Shown piece by piece: positions 7,392 through 16,608 of a stretch of DNA of 17,192 bases. The stretch comes from a bacterium (GTDB lineage Bacteria > Pseudomonadota > Gammaproteobacteria > Burkholderiales > Thiobacteraceae). Where the stretch lies: NCBI GenBank assembly GCA_027438535.1, contig DAIAMA010000004.1:1-17192 (forward strand), read 5' to 3'. The position numbers were made by a program, and so were the translations under genes. Numbering within the stretch: position 1 is the stretch's first letter; each line of letters opens with the position of its first letter. The notes under the pieces are model-generated. The model was not told the DNA's origin, made no database searches, and saw only the letters and a program-made list of their open reading frames with translations.

Positions 7392-7832
7392 CTATTCAGC
7401 TTCGACAATCTTGCCGCCAGCCGCCTCGATCGCGGCGCGCGCACCCTTGGTCACGCCTAAGCCCTGTACCGTAATCGCCTTGGCGATACTGCCGGATAAC
7501 ACGATCTTGGCATGCAAAGCGCGCGACGGCACCAGACCCGCTTGCTTCAACGCGAGCAAATCCACCTTATCCGCGCCCAGCTTCTCCAGTGCGTACAGCA
7601 TCACCTGCGCGGTATCGCCCTTGGTCAGCGACACGAAGCCGCGCTTCGGCAAACGCCGTTGCAGCGGCATCTGCCCGCCTTCGAATCCCACCTTATGAAA
7701 ACCGCCGGAGCGCGATTTTTGCCCTTTGTGGCCGCGCCCGCCCGTTTTCCCCAAACCGCTGCCAATGCCGCGGCCAACGCGGCGTTTAGGGGATTTGGCG
7801 CCAGGCGCCGGTTGCATCGTATTGAGCTGCAT
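7392..7832 (-). CDS. rplO: 50S ribosomal protein L15
   Basis: The 146-residue protein has the long, basic and glycine-rich N-terminal extension that threads into 23S r[23 protein letters not shown], then [20 protein letters not shown]. The globular C-terminal domain ends with [20 protein letters not shown]15 joins late in 50S assembly. The start at 7832 directly follows the rpmD stop (TAA then ATG), so translational coupling is likely. An internal Met6 start is possible, but MQLNT matches the family opening MRLNT. Confidence 0.98.
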   Translation of the reverse strand: MQLNTMQPAPGAKSPKRRVGRGIGSGLGKTGGRGHKGQKSRSGGFHKVGFEGGQMPLQRRLPKRGFVSLTKGDTAQVMLYALEKLGADKVDLLALKQAGLVPSRALHAKIVLSGSIAKAITVQGLGVTKGARAAIEAAGGKIVEAE

Positions 7833-8018
7833 TTAACCCTCGCACTTCACGAGATAAGACACTTTATTGATCATGCCGCGTACCGCCGGGGTATCCTCGA
7901 CTTCAACCGTGTGGCGAATGCGACGCAGGCCTAAGCCGCGCACACAAGCGCGATGCGATACGATCGTGCCGATCGTACTTTTCATCAAAGTCACTTTAAT
8001 TTTTTTCGCCGCAGCCAT
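7833..8018 (-). CDS. rpmD: 50S ribosomal protein L30
   Basis: The 61-residue protein [19 protein letters not shown] contains the L30 signature [19 protein letters not shown] and the ending [16 protein letters not shown]. It is a small ferredoxin-like-fold protein on the large subunit near 5S rRNA. I chose the ATG at 8018 because GGAG lies 5 nt upstream. An in-frame GTG at 8024 would overlap the rpsE stop (GTGA) and add two residues, but GGAG would then abut the start. The gene lies just after rpsE and is contiguous with rplO. Confidence 0.95.
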   Translation of the reverse strand: MAAAKKIKVTLMKSTIGTIVSHRACVRGLGLRRIRHTVEVEDTPAVRGMINKVSYLVKCEG

Positions 8019-8020
8019 GT

Positions 8021-8527
8021 TCACTCCATGATCTCGTCGACCGACTTACCGCGCTTGGCGGCAATCTCGGACGGGGTAGACATGGCTTTCAGGCCATGCA
8101 GCGTGGCGCGCACCACATTGTAGGGGTTGGTAGAGCCGATGCACTTGGCCAACACATTGTGCACACCCATCACATCGAACACCGCGCGCATCGCGCCGCC
8201 GGCGATAATACCGGTACCCTCGGAGGCCGGCTGCATAATCACCTTGGAAGCGCCATGCTCGCCGATCACGGCATGCTGCAAAGTACCACTCTTAAGCGAA
8301 ATCTTGACCATGGTGCGACGCGCTTCTTCCATGGCTTTTTGTACGGCGACCGGCACTTCCTTGGCCTTGCCCTTGCCCATGCCGATACCGCCGTCGCCGT
8401 CACCGACCACGGCAAGCGCGGCGAAACCCATGATACGGCCGCCCTTCACCACTTTGGTGACACGGTTTACCGAAATCATTTTTTCGCGCAGACCGTCGCC
8501 GCGCTCTTCTGTCTCGACTTTTGCCAT
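8021..8527 (-). CDS. rpsE: 30S ribosomal protein S5
   Basis: The 168-residue protein lies at the mRNA entry side of the small subunit with S3 and S4 and affects decoding accuracy. The N-terminal dsRNA-binding-like S5 domain has [20 protein letters not shown], followed by the glycine-rich loop [20 protein letters not shown], the region where spectinomycin-resistance changes occur in E. coli. The C-terminal domain has [20 protein letters not shown] and [16 protein letters not shown]. It is spaced 11 nt from rplR. Confidence 0.98.
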   Translation of the reverse strand: MAKVETEERGDGLREKMISVNRVTKVVKGGRIMGFAALAVVGDGDGGIGMGKGKAKEVPVAVQKAMEEARRTMVKISLKSGTLQHAVIGEHGASKVIMQPASEGTGIIAGGAMRAVFDVMGVHNVLAKCIGSTNPYNVVRATLHGLKAMSTPSEIAAKRGKSVDEIME

Positions 8528-8538
8528 TTTATCCTCGA

Positions 8539-8892
8539 CTAAAACTTGAGGCCGCCCTCACGCGCGGCCTCCGCCAGCGCTTTGACGCGCCCGTGATATT
8601 TAAAGCCGGAGCGGTCAAACGCCACGGTCTCGATGCCCGCCGCTTTCGCCTTCTCGGCGATGCGCTTGCCGATCATGGCCGCTGCCGCGGTATTACCGCC
8701 ATTCTTGACTTCCGCGCGCACCGCTTTATCGAGCGTGGATGCGGAGGCCAGCACTTTACCGCCGGTGGCATCGATGATCTGCGCGTAGATATGCAGATTG
8801 GTACGATTCACCAACAACCGCGCCACTTTCAGCTCAGCGATCTTGGCACGGGTTTTACGTGCACGGCGCTGACGAGCTTGTTTCGGATTCAT
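8539..8892 (-). CDS. rplR: 50S ribosomal protein L18
   Basis: The 117-residue 5S rRNA-binding protein starts with a basic tail, [18 protein letters not shown], followed by [25 protein letters not shown] and the C-terminal helices around [39 protein letters not shown] is the standard closing signature. L18 with L5 carries 5S rRNA into the 50S central protuberance. It is placed between rplF (13 nt) and rpsE. Confidence 0.98.
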   Translation of the reverse strand: MNPKQARQRRARKTRAKIAELKVARLLVNRTNLHIYAQIIDATGGKVLASASTLDKAVRAEVKNGGNTAAAAMIGKRIAEKAKAAGIETVAFDRSGFKYHGRVKALAEAAREGGLKF

Positions 8893-8905
8893 GACCAGCC
8901 CCTAA

Positions 8906-9439
8906 TTACTTCTTCTTAGTTTCCTTGATGACCACCACCTCATCGGCGTAGCGCACACCCTTGCCTTTGTAGGGCTCGGGCGAACGATAGGCACGAATTT
9001 CGGCGGCGACCTGACCCACTTGTTGCTTGTCGGCCCCTTTAACCACGATCTCGGTTTGCGTTGGGGTCTCGACTTTGACGCCCGCGGGCATCTTGTGATC
9101 CACCGGGTGCGAAAAACCCAGCGTCAAATTCAACACATCGCCCTTGGCTTGCGCGCGGTAACCCACGCCCACCAATGTCAGCTTGCGCTCGAAGCCTTTG
9201 CTCACGCCGTGCACCATATTGGCGAGCAAAGCGCGCATGGTGCCGGACATGGCATCGGCAGCGATGCTCTCGGCATTCTTTTCGACTTTAAGCTCGGCGC
9301 CGTCTTTCACTATTTTGACATTGGCGTTTTGCTTTTGCTTCAAAGTACCCAGCGGGCCCTTGACGATAATCTCTTCCGCGGCGAGCGTGACTTCGACGCC
9401 GGCGGGAATCGCTACTGGATTTTTAGCTACGCGTGACAT
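8906..9439 (-). CDS. rplF: 50S ribosomal protein L6
   Basis: The 177-residue protein has two repeated alpha/beta domains. It opens with [19 protein letters not shown], and the first domain includes [10 protein letters not shown]. The second domain carries the conserved rRNA contact [20 protein letters not shown] and the signature [15 protein letters not shown]6 sits near the sarcin-ricin loop and factor-binding site and is needed for late 50S maturation. It follows rpsH by 13 nt. Confidence 0.98.
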   Translation of the reverse strand: MSRVAKNPVAIPAGVEVTLAAEEIIVKGPLGTLKQKQNANVKIVKDGAELKVEKNAESIAADAMSGTMRALLANMVHGVSKGFERKLTLVGVGYRAQAKGDVLNLTLGFSHPVDHKMPAGVKVETPTQTEIVVKGADKQQVGQVAAEIRAYRSPEPYKGKGVRYADEVVVIKETKKK

Positions 9440-9452
9440 GAGTGTTTTCCCC

Positions 9453-9848
9453 TTACGCCACGATGCACAGTACTTCGCCGCCCACGCCGGCCGCGCGCGC
9501 CTTTTTATCGGTCATCACGCCCTGCGAAGTGGAGACGATAGCGACGCCCAGGCCATTCAAGACCTTGGGAATATCGCCGGAACCTTTGTACACACGCAGC
9601 CCGGGCCGGGACACACGCTCGATACGCGCAATCACGGGGCGTCCGGCATAGTATTTGAGACCCAGCTCAAGCGCCGCCTTGGCATCATTTTCGCGTACCG
9701 CAAAATCATCGATATAGCCTTCGTCCTTCAGCACTTTGGCAATCGCCACTTTTAGCTTGGAGGAAGGCATGGATACGCTCACTTTGTCCGCCGCTTGCGC
9801 GTTGCGGATGCGGGTCAGCATATCGGCGATGGGATCACTCATGCTCAT
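9453..9848 (-). CDS. rpsH: 30S ribosomal protein S8
   Basis: The 131-residue primary 16S rRNA binder of the central domain begins [20 protein letters not shown] and ends with the RNA-binding motif [20 protein letters not shown]. In E. coli S8 represses the spc operon by binding near the start of rplE; I could not identify a matching RNA fold by eye. The ATG at 9848 is preferred because AAGGGG lies 9 nt upstream. The second ATG at 9842 is 15 nt away. Confidence 0.98.
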   Translation of the reverse strand: MSMSDPIADMLTRIRNAQAADKVSVSMPSSKLKVAIAKVLKDEGYIDDFAVRENDAKAALELGLKYYAGRPVIARIERVSRPGLRVYKGSGDIPKVLNGLGVAIVSTSQGVMTDKKARAAGVGGEVLCIVA

Positions 9849-9861
9849 CGTTATTTACCCC

Positions 9862-10167
9862 TTACCAGCTAGCTTTCACGATGCCCGGTATTTCACCGGC
9901 CATCGCGAACTCGCGCACCTTGGTGCGTGCTAATCCAAATTTACGGAAAACCCCGCGCGGGCGCCCCGTGAGCGCGCAACGATTACGCAGTCGCACCGGG
10001 CTAGCGTTACGCGGCAACCCCTGGAATTTCTGGCGCGCTTCGTAGCGCTCCTCGTCGGAAGCCTTGCTGTTGTTGATGATCGCAAGAAGCTCGGCGCGCT
10101 TGGCGGCGAATTTTTGCACCGTTTTGCGGCGCTTTTGCTCACGATTAATGACGGCTAACTTGGCCAT
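9862..10167 (-). CDS. rpsN: 30S ribosomal protein S14 (zinc-free long form)
   Basis: The 101-residue protein lies in the head of the small subunit. It has the long form with [20 protein letters not shown], the insertion-bearing middle and the C-terminal signature [19 protein letters not shown]. The CxxC pairs of the short zinc form are absent; only one cysteine is seen, in NRCALTG. It is 7 nt downstream of rplE and 13 nt upstream of rpsH, as in the standard spc order. Confidence 0.98.
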   Translation of the reverse strand: MAKLAVINREQKRRKTVQKFAAKRAELLAIINNSKASDEERYEARQKFQGLPRNASPVRLRNRCALTGRPRGVFRKFGLARTKVREFAMAGEIPGIVKASW

Positions 10168-10174
10168 GGCAACC

Positions 10175-10714
10175 TCAGTTCTTGAAGGGGAAGCTGAAAG
10201 CGGCGAGCAGAGCCCGGCCTTCTTTGTCGGTCTTCGCGGTGGTGGTGATGGTGATGATCATCCCGCGCAATACGTCGATTTTGTCGTATTCGATTTCGGG
10301 AAAAATAATCTGCTCTTTTACGCCCATATTGAAATTCCCGCGGCCGTCGAATGCGCGCCCGGAAATACCGCGAAAGTCGCGAATACGCGGAATCGCGATC
10401 GTCACCAGGCGATCCAGGAATTCAAACATGCGCTGTTTGCGCAGCGTTACCATGCAGCCTACCGGATAGCCTTCGCGCACCTTATAGGTGGCGATGGATT
10501 TACGGGCCTTGGTAACAACCACTTTCTGCCCGGCGATTTTCTGCATATCGCCGACAGCATGTTCCATGACCTTCTTGTCGCCCACCGCTTCGCCCACACC
10601 CATATTGATGACGATCTTTTCGATGCGCGGCACTTCCATGATGGATTTATAACCAAACTCTTGCATGAGCTTGGGCACGATGGTTTCTTTGTAAAATGCT
10701 TGTAAGCGAGCCAT
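10175..10714 (-). CDS. rplE: 50S ribosomal protein L5
   Basis: The 179-residue protein binds 5S rRNA in the central protuberance and contacts S13 and P-site tRNA. Segments include [59 protein letters not shown] and the C-terminal [20 protein letters not shown] chose the ATG at 10714 because AAGGA lies 6 nt upstream and the length equals E. coli L5. An ATG at 10720 would abut the AAGGA and add two residues. The region is the place where S8 acts on the spc mRNA in E. coli. Confidence 0.97.
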   Translation of the reverse strand: MARLQAFYKETIVPKLMQEFGYKSIMEVPRIEKIVINMGVGEAVGDKKVMEHAVGDMQKIAGQKVVVTKARKSIATYKVREGYPVGCMVTLRKQRMFEFLDRLVTIAIPRIRDFRGISGRAFDGRGNFNMGVKEQIIFPEIEYDKIDVLRGMIITITTTAKTDKEGRALLAAFSFPFKN

Positions 10715-10723
10715 GGTCATTCC

Positions 10724-11041
10724 TTACGCGTCCACTACTTCGCCGTTGGATTTAAAGAAGCGCACTTTGCGCCCGTCTTCCAACACCTTAATGCCCACAC
10801 GATCCGCTTTTTGCGTCGCCGGGTTGAACAAGGCCACGTTGGAAGATTGGATCGGCATTTCTTTTTCGACGATTCCGCCCGACGTGCCCTGCATCGGATT
10901 CGGCTTAGCGTGCTTCTTCACTTTATTGACGCCCTCGATCACCAGCTTCATGTCAGGCATGACACGCAATACGGTGCCGCGGCGGCCCTTATCTCTTCCA
11001 GTCAGGACGACCACGTCGTCCCCTTTTTTAATTTTTCGCAT
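10724..11041 (-). CDS. rplX: 50S ribosomal protein L24
   Basis: The 105-residue protein starts with a KOW motif, [19 protein letters not shown] followed by RRGTVLRV, and continues with [15 protein letters not shown] and the ending [15 protein letters not shown]24 is an assembly initiator that binds the 5' domain of 23S rRNA and sits near the tunnel exit. It follows rplN by 9 nt. Confidence 0.98.
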   Translation of the reverse strand: MRKIKKGDDVVVLTGRDKGRRGTVLRVMPDMKLVIEGVNKVKKHAKPNPMQGTSGGIVEKEMPIQSSNVALFNPATQKADRVGIKVLEDGRKVRFFKSNGEVVDA

Positions 11042-11050
11042 GATTGCTCC

Positions 11051-11419
11051 TTACAGCACTTCCGGCGCGAGCGAGACAATCTTCATGAAGCGCTCGGTGC
11101 GCAGCTCACGGGTGACAGGCCCGAAAATACGCGTGCCGATCGGCTCCAACTTGGCGTTCAGGAGCACGGCGGCATTGCCATCGAATTTAACCAGGGAACC
11201 ATCGGGGCGGCGCACGCCTTTGGCGGTGCGTACCACTACGGCGTTGTAGATTTCGCCTTTTTTGACGCGCCCGCGGGGAGCCGCATCTTTAATGCTGACT
11301 TTGATGACGTCGCCGATGCCGGCGTAGCGGCGCTTGGAGCCGCCCAATACCTTGATGCACATCACGGTGCGCGCCCCGGTATTATCGGCAACATCCAGCA
11401 TGGACTGCATTTGAATCAT
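11051..11419 (-). CDS. rplN: 50S ribosomal protein L14
   Basis: The 122-residue beta-barrel protein sits at the subunit interface and forms bridges with 16S r[37 protein letters not shown] and [20 protein letters not shown] are diagnostic, and the C-terminus is [11 protein letters not shown]. It is the first gene after the 163-nt gap at 11420–11582, matching its place as first gene of the spc operon in E. coli. TTGGAGAG lies upstream of the ATG. Confidence 0.98.
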   Translation of the reverse strand: MIQMQSMLDVADNTGARTVMCIKVLGGSKRRYAGIGDVIKVSIKDAAPRGRVKKGEIYNAVVVRTAKGVRRPDGSLVKFDGNAAVLLNAKLEPIGTRIFGPVTRELRTERFMKIVSLAPEVL

Positions 11420-11525
11420 GTTTTGCTCTCCAACTTAATCCGTCTTGCCCGCTTATTGCCGAGGCGCACTCACGACGGTCAGTTTTGGTTGGCCCGCCGG
11501 AGACCTTGCCGCCAGCGCGCCAGGG

Positions 11526-11554
11526 AAAACGCGAGATTTTACTGGAAACTCGCG
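11526..11554 (-). terminator. Candidate intrinsic terminator after rpsQ (end of the S10 operon)
   Basis: Minus strand: CGCGAG (11549–11554) pairs with CTCGCG (11530–11535), extended by TTT (46–48) with AAA (37–39) across a one-base bulge. The loop is 6 nt, and TTTT follows at 11526–11529. The T run is short, so termination may be partial. It starts 28 nt after the rpsQ stop. The same bases hold the −10 of the candidate spc promoter. Confidence 0.5.
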
Positions 11555-11564
11555 CCTTGTGCAA
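11536..11564 (-). promoter_or_regulatory. Candidate sigma70 promoter of the spc operon (rplN)
   Basis: Minus strand: TTGCAC (11559–11564, three of six consensus bases including the invariant TTG), a 17-nt spacer and TAAAAT (11536–11541, five of six). The predicted start is near 11529, giving a leader of about 110 nt before rplN. I saw no convincing fold in that leader. The −10 lies inside the palindrome of the candidate terminator. Confidence 0.5.
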
Positions 11565-11582
11565 TACGTAACCTTAGAAACG

Positions 11583-11867
11583 CTAGATAGCGCGGCCTTT
11601 TTCCACCAGCCGCGCCACACGCCAGGCCTTGGTCTTAGCCAGCGGACGGCATTCCTCGATTTCCACCAAATCGCCGGGGTGGAATTCGTTATTTTCATCG
11701 TGCGCATGGTATTTCTGCGAGCGCCGGATCACCTTGCCATACAGCGGGTGCTTCACTTTGCGCTCCACCAGCACGGTCACGGTCTTGTCCATCTTATCGC
11801 TCACCACGCGCCCGGTGAGGGTGCGCTGCATTTTGGCTGTTTGCTCGGTCATACTGGGCTCGGTCAT
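11583..11867 (-). CDS. rpsQ: 30S ribosomal protein S17
   Basis: The 94-residue OB-fold protein binds the 5' and central domains of 16S r[43 protein letters not shown] and [20 protein letters not shown] are characteristic. It is about ten residues longer than E. coli S17 because of an N-terminal MTEPSMTEQ segment encoded by a 10-nt direct repeat. The start at 11867 overlaps the rpmC stop (ATGA) and has GAGG 5 nt upstream; the second ATG at 11852 has a weaker site. It is the last gene of the S10 operon. Confidence 0.97.
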   Translation of the reverse strand: MTEPSMTEQTAKMQRTLTGRVVSDKMDKTVTVLVERKVKHPLYGKVIRRSQKYHAHDENNEFHPGDLVEIEECRPLAKTKAWRVARLVEKGRAI

Positions 11868-12058
11868 GCTTGCCTCGCTTTTTCGGTGAGGAGGGTGCGC
11901 ACGCGGGCAATGTCGCGGCGCATCTTTTTCAACTGATCGGTTTTGGTGGATTGCTGCGTGGCGAGTTGCATGCGCAGGCCGAACTGGGCCTTGAGCAGCG
12001 CTTGCAACTCGCTCTTCATTTCATCCACCGTCTGGGTGCGTAATTCACTGACTTTCAT
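11864..12058 (-). CDS. rpmC: 50S ribosomal protein L29
   Basis: The 64-residue, two-helix protein begins [20 protein letters not shown] and includes [16 protein letters not shown] and [18 protein letters not shown]29 lies beside L23 at the polypeptide exit tunnel and helps recruit trigger factor and SRP. It is 17 nt downstream of rplP and its stop overlaps the rpsQ start by 4 nt. Confidence 0.97.
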   Translation of the reverse strand: MKVSELRTQTVDEMKSELQALLKAQFGLRMQLATQQSTKTDQLKKMRRDIARVRTLLTEKARQA

Positions 12059-12075
12059 GTTCTACCTCTTGCGCC

Positions 12076-12489
12076 TTAACCGAAGGAACGCGTGACGAAT
12101 GTCGTCGAAATCGGCAGTTTGGCCGCGGCCAGGCGGAACGCCTCGCGCGCGATCTCTTCATTCACGCCGTCCATTTCATACAGCACTTTGCCCGGCTGGA
12201 TCTCGGCGACCCAATACTCGGGGTTGCCCTTACCATTACCCATCCGCACCTCGGCCGGCTTGGTCGAAATCGGCTTGTCCGGGAAAATCCGGATCCAAAT
12301 CCGTCCACCGCGCTTGATGTGGCGAGTCATGGCGCGCCGCGCCGCTTCGATCTGGCGCGCGGTTAGCCGGCCACGGGCAACGGCCTTCAGACCGAAGTCG
12401 CCGAAGCTGACTTTGTTGCCGCGCGTCGCAATGCCGGTGTTGCGGCCTTTTTGTTGTTTGCGGTATTTGCTTCTAGCTGGCTGCAGCAT
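12076..12489 (-). CDS. rplP: 50S ribosomal protein L16
   Basis: The 137-residue protein lies next to the A-site tRNA elbow and is required for peptidyl transferase centre maturation. [40 protein letters not shown] and [16 protein letters not shown] are standard. Arg82 in [13 protein letters not shown] matches E. coli Arg81, which is hydroxylated by the YcfD oxygenase. Its start lies 17 nt inside the 3' end of rpsC, and AGGAG is 6 nt upstream, so the two are probably translationally coupled. Confidence 0.98.
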   Translation of the reverse strand: MLQPARSKYRKQQKGRNTGIATRGNKVSFGDFGLKAVARGRLTARQIEAARRAMTRHIKRGGRIWIRIFPDKPISTKPAEVRMGNGKGNPEYWVAEIQPGKVLYEMDGVNEEIAREAFRLAAAKLPISTTFVTRSFG

Positions 12490-13177
12490 TTCTTACTCCT
12501 GCCTTGCGAGGTTTCTTCTCGGGCTCGACCGGCGCGGCAACTTCATGTTTGCTCAAGGTTTCGCCTTTGAACACCCACACCTTAACGCCGATAATGCCAT
12601 AGGTGGTCTTGGCTTCGCCGAAACCATAATCGATATCCGCGCGCAAGGTGTGCAAGGGCACGCGGCCCTCGCGATACCATTCATCGCGAGCGATTTCGCT
12701 GCCGTTCAAGCGGCCCGCGCTCATGATCTTGATGCCTTGCGCGCCAAGCCGCATGGCGTTTTGCATCGCACGCTTCATGGCACGGCGGAACATCACGCGC
12801 TTTTCCAGTTGCTGCGCGATGTTATCCGCGATGAGCTGCGCATCGACTTCGGGCTTGCGCACTTCTTCGATATTCACGTGCACCGGCACGCCCATCATCT
12901 TTTGTAGGGCACTGCGCAAGGCTTCGATATCCTCCCCTTTCTTACCGATCACCACGCCGGGGCGGGCGCTGTAAATGGTGATCTTGGCGTTGCGCGCCGG
13001 GCGCTCGATGACGACACGCGACACCATGGCATGCGCCAGTTTCTTTTTCAGAAACTCGCGTACCTTAATGTCTTCAATCAGCATCACAGGAAACTTGCGG
13101 CTGTTGGCGTACCACTTGGACGACCAGTTTTTGTTGACCGCGAGCCGGAAGCCGGTTGGATTGATCTTCTGTCCCAT
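12473..13177 (-). CDS. rpsC: 30S ribosomal protein S3
   Basis: The 234-residue protein forms part of the mRNA entry tunnel and the ribosomal helicase. It opens [23 protein letters not shown] domain carries the GKKG loop at about 78–81, and the C-terminal domain has [20 protein letters not shown], whose Arg and Lys residues match the E. coli helicase site, and [19 protein letters not shown]. The tail after residue 210 is variable and basic. It follows rplV by 16 nt and overlaps rplP. Confidence 0.98.
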   Translation of the reverse strand: MGQKINPTGFRLAVNKNWSSKWYANSRKFPVMLIEDIKVREFLKKKLAHAMVSRVVIERPARNAKITIYSARPGVVIGKKGEDIEALRSALQKMMGVPVHVNIEEVRKPEVDAQLIADNIAQQLEKRVMFRRAMKRAMQNAMRLGAQGIKIMSAGRLNGSEIARDEWYREGRVPLHTLRADIDYGFGEAKTTYGIIGVKVWVFKGETLSKHEVAAPVEPEKKPRKAGVRNAAAS

Positions 13178-13193
13178 GCTATTCCTTTTTGAC

Positions 13194-13523
13194 TTAGTCG
13201 CCGACGGTGACGGTGATATGGCAGGTAGGCTTGTGAATATGCACGCCGCGGCCTTTGGCGGCGGCGCGGAAACGCTTCATCACCGGGCCTTGATCCACAT
13301 GAATCGTGGTCACTTTCAGCTCATCGATATCGGCACCTTCGTTGTGCTCGGCGTTCGCGATCGCGGACTCCAGCACGGCCTTAATAATGTCCGCGCCTTT
13401 TTTCGGATTAAAGGCAAGAATATTCAACGCTTGCTCGACCTTCTTGCCGCGCACCAGATCGGCCACCAGCCGCCCTTTTTGGGCAGAAAGCCGTACGCCA
13501 CGCAGCACTGCAGAAACTTTCAT
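13194..13523 (-). CDS. rplV: 50S ribosomal protein L22
   Basis: The 109-residue protein reaches into the exit tunnel with a long beta hairpin and contacts all 23S rRNA domains. [20 protein letters not shown] and [20 protein letters not shown] are typical, and the hairpin and last strand read [20 protein letters not shown] then ITVTVGD. This hairpin is where macrolide-resistance changes occur. Two adjacent ATGs exist. I prefer 13523, since AGGAG is 6 nt away, but 13526 (3 nt away) would only add one Met. Confidence 0.97.
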   Translation of the reverse strand: MKVSAVLRGVRLSAQKGRLVADLVRGKKVEQALNILAFNPKKGADIIKAVLESAIANAEHNEGADIDELKVTTIHVDQGPVMKRFRAAAKGRGVHIHKPTCHITVTVGD

Positions 13524-13532
13524 CATGCTCTC

Positions 13533-13811
13533 CTATTTCTTGACCGCTTTCTTGTCGGCGGCATGACCCTTGAACGTGCGTGTCAATGCGAATTCGCCGA
13601 GCTTGTGACCCACCATATTCTCGGTGATAAACACCGGGATATGCTGCTTGCCGTTATGCACGGCGATGGTAAGGCCCACGAAATCGGGCAGCACCGTGGA
13701 ACGGCGCGACCAGGTCTTGATCGGGCGCTTATCGCGCGTGGCGTTGGCGGCCTCCACCTTGTTGACCAGGTGGACATCGACGAATGGGCCTTTCTTAACG
13801 GAACGAGCCAT
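13533..13811 (-). CDS. rpsS: 30S ribosomal protein S19
   Basis: The 92-residue head protein pairs with S13 and contacts the A-site finger of 23S r[43 protein letters not shown] and [20 protein letters not shown] are diagnostic. It is placed between rplB (13 nt) and rplV (6–9 nt). Confidence 0.98.
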   Translation of the reverse strand: MARSVKKGPFVDVHLVNKVEAANATRDKRPIKTWSRRSTVLPDFVGLTIAVHNGKQHIPVFITENMVGHKLGEFALTRTFKGHAADKKAVKK

Positions 13812-13824
13812 AGCGGAACCTCAG

Positions 13825-14652
13825 TTATTTCTTGTAACGACGGCGCACGATCATATTCGTGGTGCGCTTGTTGCGACGCGTGCGATACCCTTTGGTCTGC
13901 ACGCCCCATGGACTCACCGGCTGCCGGCCGGCGGCGGTCTTACCTTCGCCACCGCCATGCGGATGGTCGATCGGATTCATCGCCACGCCACGCACGGTCG
14001 GACGTATGCCGCGCCAGCGCACTGCGCCCGCTTTACCGATCGAGCGCAAGTTATGCTCGGCATTGCCGACTTCACCGATCGTGGCTTTGCAATCCACGTG
14101 CACTTTGCGAATCTCGCCGGAGCGCAAACGCAATTGCGCATAGCTGCCTTCACGCGCCAACAACTGCACCGAGGTGCCGGCGGAGCGGGCCAATTGCGCG
14201 CCTTTGCCGGGCAGCATTTCGATGCAATGCACCGTGCTGCCCACGGGGATGTTGCGCAAAGGCAGCGTATTGCCCGGCTTGATTGGTGCTTCGGCACCAC
14301 TCAATAATTCCGTACCCACTGCCACGCCTTTGGGCGCAATGATGTAGCGGCGCTCGCCGTCGGCGTAACACAACAAGGCGATATGCGCGCTGCGGTTGGG
14401 ATCGTATTCGAGCCGCTCCACTTTTGCCGCGATGCCGTCTTTGTTGCGCTTGAAGTCCACTACGCGGTATTGCTGCTTATGTCCGCCGCCTTGATGACGC
14501 GTGGTGATATGGCCGTTGTTGTTGCGGCCGGCTTTCTTCGATTGCGCCTCGGTCAGGCTTTCCAGCGGACGGCCTTTATGCAGATCCGGGTGGACTACCT
14601 TGACCACGGCACGGCGGCCGGGGGAAGTCGGTTTAACTTTAATTAATGGCAT
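13825..14652 (-). CDS. rplB: 50S ribosomal protein L2
   Basis: The 275-residue protein is one of the most conserved ribosomal proteins. It is needed for subunit association and supports peptidyl transferase activity. [19 protein letters not shown] and [20 protein letters not shown] lie in the N-terminal part, the OB and SH3-like domains form the middle, and [13 protein letters not shown] lies at 225–237. His230 corresponds to E. coli His229, which is important for activity. It follows rplW by 21 nt. Confidence 0.99.
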   Translation of the reverse strand: MPLIKVKPTSPGRRAVVKVVHPDLHKGRPLESLTEAQSKKAGRNNNGHITTRHQGGGHKQQYRVVDFKRNKDGIAAKVERLEYDPNRSAHIALLCYADGERRYIIAPKGVAVGTELLSGAEAPIKPGNTLPLRNIPVGSTVHCIEMLPGKGAQLARSAGTSVQLLAREGSYAQLRLRSGEIRKVHVDCKATIGEVGNAEHNLRSIGKAGAVRWRGIRPTVRGVAMNPIDHPHGGGEGKTAAGRQPVSPWGVQTKGYRTRRNKRTTNMIVRRRYKK

Positions 14653-14673
14653 ATTTTTCTCCTCGCCCCGCGC

Positions 14674-14973
14674 TTACGCTTCGGTGCCGATGAAGTTAAT
14701 CTCCGTGCCGGGCTCGAAGCACACATAGGCTTTTTTCCAATCGCGGCGGCGGCCCTGGAAACGGCCATGGCGCTTGGCTTTACCCTTGACGTTGGTCACA
14801 TTCACCGCCATCACTTTTTTGCCGAACATCAATTCGGCCGCGGCCTTGATTTCGGGTTTGGTAGCGCTCGCCAAGACGCGGAACGGCACTTGATTGTGCA
14901 AGTCGCCAACCAGCGTGCTTTTCTCGGAAATCACCGGCGCCAAGATGATTTGCATCAAACGTTCGGGATTCAT
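14674..14973 (-). CDS. rplW: 50S ribosomal protein L23
   Basis: The 99-residue protein sits at the tunnel exit and docks trigger factor and [23 protein letters not shown] contains Glu17, which matches the trigger-factor-binding Glu18 of E. coli. The later [20 protein letters not shown] and the basic [18 protein letters not shown] form the extension that penetrates rRNA. Its ATG overlaps the rplD stop (ATGA at 14970–14973). Confidence 0.98.
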   Translation of the reverse strand: MNPERLMQIILAPVISEKSTLVGDLHNQVPFRVLASATKPEIKAAAELMFGKKVMAVNVTNVKGKAKRHGRFQGRRRDWKKAYVCFEPGTEINFIGTEA

Positions 14974-15590
14974 GCCAGCAACTCCTCGAATTTTTTCACC
15001 GCGCTCTTGGTGAGCAGCACTTTCGGGTAACGCACCAGGTTATACGGATCGGCGTGTTGCGCCTCCACCACCAAGACGTTGGCCAGGTTGCGCGACGACA
15101 AGTAAAGATTTTCATCCACGTTGTCGGTCACGATCATCACCTGATCGAAGCCCATGCCTTTCAGCTTGACCGATAGCGCCTTGGTCTTGGGACCATCGAT
15201 TTTTAGATCCTCGATCACCGACAGGCGGCCTTGACGCGCCAGCTCGGAAAGAATCGCTTGCATGCTAGCGCGATACATCTTGCGGTTGATTTTCTGGCTG
15301 AAGTTTTCGTCCGGGCTATTCGGGAACGCTTTTCCGCCGCCACGCCAAATCGGGCTGGAAGACATACCGGCGCGTGCGCGGCCGGTACCTTTCTGACGCC
15401 ATGGCTTATGCGTGGTATGCGACACTTCGCCGCGATCTTTCTGCGCGCGCGTGCCGCTACGGGCATTGGCCAAGAAAGAGGTGACGACCTGGTGTACCAA
15501 AGCCTCGTTGTATTCACGGCCGAATGTGGTGTCGGACGCTTGCAGGCTCGACACTTGCGCACCTTGCTCGTTAATCAGCTTGAGTTCCAT
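14970..15590 (-). CDS. rplD: 50S ribosomal protein L4
   Basis: The 206-residue protein has a globular domain and a long tunnel-lining loop. The loop region [20 protein letters not shown] followed by [20 protein letters not shown] carries the conserved KGTGRARAG core where macrolide resistance arises. The C-terminal domain includes [20 protein letters not shown]. In E. coli L4 represses the S10 operon through a leader upstream of rpsJ. No such leader is seen here. Its start overlaps the rplC stop by one base (TAATG). Confidence 0.98.
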   Translation of the reverse strand: MELKLINEQGAQVSSLQASDTTFGREYNEALVHQVVTSFLANARSGTRAQKDRGEVSHTTHKPWRQKGTGRARAGMSSSPIWRGGGKAFPNSPDENFSQKINRKMYRASMQAILSELARQGRLSVIEDLKIDGPKTKALSVKLKGMGFDQVMIVTDNVDENLYLSSRNLANVLVVEAQHADPYNLVRYPKVLLTKSAVKKFEELLA

Positions 15591-16234
15591 TATGCACCTG
15601 CCTTCACGCCGGGGCGCACGACCACATTACCGCCCTTGGAACCGGGCACCGCGCCCTTGATCATCAGCAATTGCCGCTCAGCATCGATGCGCACGATTTC
15701 CAGTGTCTGCGTGGTGCGCGTAACCGCGCCCAAATGACCCGCCATTTTCTTGCCGGGAAACACCCGGCCCGGATCCTGCGCCATACCGATCGAACCCGCC
15801 GAATTGTGCGACAGCGAATTACCGTGGCTAGCGCGGTTGGAGCTAAAGTGGTGGCGCTTGATCGCACCGGAGAAACCCTTACCCAAGGTCACGCCGGAGA
15901 CATCCACCTTCTGGCCCACCTGGAAAATATCCACGCCGATGTGTTTGCCCAGGCTGTAGTTCGCCAGCTCGCCATCGGCAATATTGAATTCGCGCACCAC
16001 ACTGCCGGCTTCTACGCCGGCTTTGGCGAAATGACCCGCCTGTGGCTTGGTAACGCGTGTAGCACGACGTACGCCAAAAGTGACCTGCAGCGCGGCATAA
16101 CCGTCAGTCTGCGGGGTCTTGATTTGGGTCACGCGGTTGTTGGACACGTCCACCACCGTCACCGGAACGGCCACGCCGTCTTCGGTGAAGAATCGTGTCA
16201 TGCCAATCTTACGACCGACAAGTCCAAGGCTCAT
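15590..16234 (-). CDS. rplC: 50S ribosomal protein L3
   Basis: The 214-residue protein starts assembly at the 3' end of 23S rRNA and reaches the peptidyl transferase centre. [20 protein letters not shown], and [20 protein letters not shown] leading into [15 protein letters not shown], are signatures. Gln153 matches E. coli Gln150, which is N5-methylated by PrmB. It follows rpsJ across 51 nt, which holds only a weak 5-bp hairpin. Confidence 0.98.
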   Translation of the reverse strand: MSLGLVGRKIGMTRFFTEDGVAVPVTVVDVSNNRVTQIKTPQTDGYAALQVTFGVRRATRVTKPQAGHFAKAGVEAGSVVREFNIADGELANYSLGKHIGVDIFQVGQKVDVSGVTLGKGFSGAIKRHHFSSNRASHGNSLSHNSAGSIGMAQDPGRVFPGKKMAGHLGAVTRTTQTLEIVRIDAERQLLMIKGAVPGSKGGNVVVRPGVKAGA

Positions 16235-16285
16235 TTTTCGCTTCCTTTATCAGAACCGGCTACGATAGGCCGGCACCTTAAAAAC

Positions 16286-16594
16286 TTACAACTTAATTTC
16301 GACGTCCACGCCCGCGGGCAAGTCGAGCTTCATCAGCGCATCCACCGTTTTATCGGTGGGATCGATGATATCCATCAAACGCAGATGGGTGCGCATCTCG
16401 AATTGGTCGCGCGACGCCTTGTTCACATGGGGCGAACGCAGAATATCGAAACGCTGCAGCCGCGTCGGCAGGGGCACCGGTCCCTTGACGATGGCACCGG
16501 TGCGCTTGGCTGTTTCGACGATCTCCAGCGCGGATTGGTCGATGAGACGATAATCGAATGCTTTGAGGCGAATGCGGATTTTTTGGCTTTGCAT
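16286..16594 (-). CDS. rpsJ: 30S ribosomal protein S10 (NusE)
   Basis: The 102-residue protein is both a head protein of the small subunit and the antitermination factor NusE, which binds NusB and NusG. It begins [20 protein letters not shown]. The ribosome-binding loop is the stretch [20 protein letters not shown] (about 41–60), followed by [25 protein letters not shown] is 6 nt before the ATG. It is preceded by tuf at 39 nt, so the str and S10 genes are probably read through together. Confidence 0.98.
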   Translation of the reverse strand: MQSQKIRIRLKAFDYRLIDQSALEIVETAKRTGAIVKGPVPLPTRLQRFDILRSPHVNKASRDQFEMRTHLRLMDIIDPTDKTVDALMKLDLPAGVDVEIKL

Positions 16595-16608
16595 CTGTTT
16601 TCCTTTAT

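Noticed and set aside
12473..12489. Possible frameshift where rpsC and rplP overlap by 17 nt
   Set aside because: Both proteins have complete family-typical ends and rplP has its own AGGAG, so this is an ordinary gene overlap.
12975..14282. Long plus-strand open frame of 435 codons opposite rpsC–rplB
   Set aside because: It lies wholly antisense to five certain ribosomal genes, its translation has no recognisable domain, and long antisense frames are expected opposite GC-rich, codon-biased genes.
16256..16273. CCGGC/GCCGG hairpin in the rpsJ–rplC gap
   Set aside because: It has only 5 bp with an 8-nt loop and no T run. GC-rich matches of this size arise by chance.
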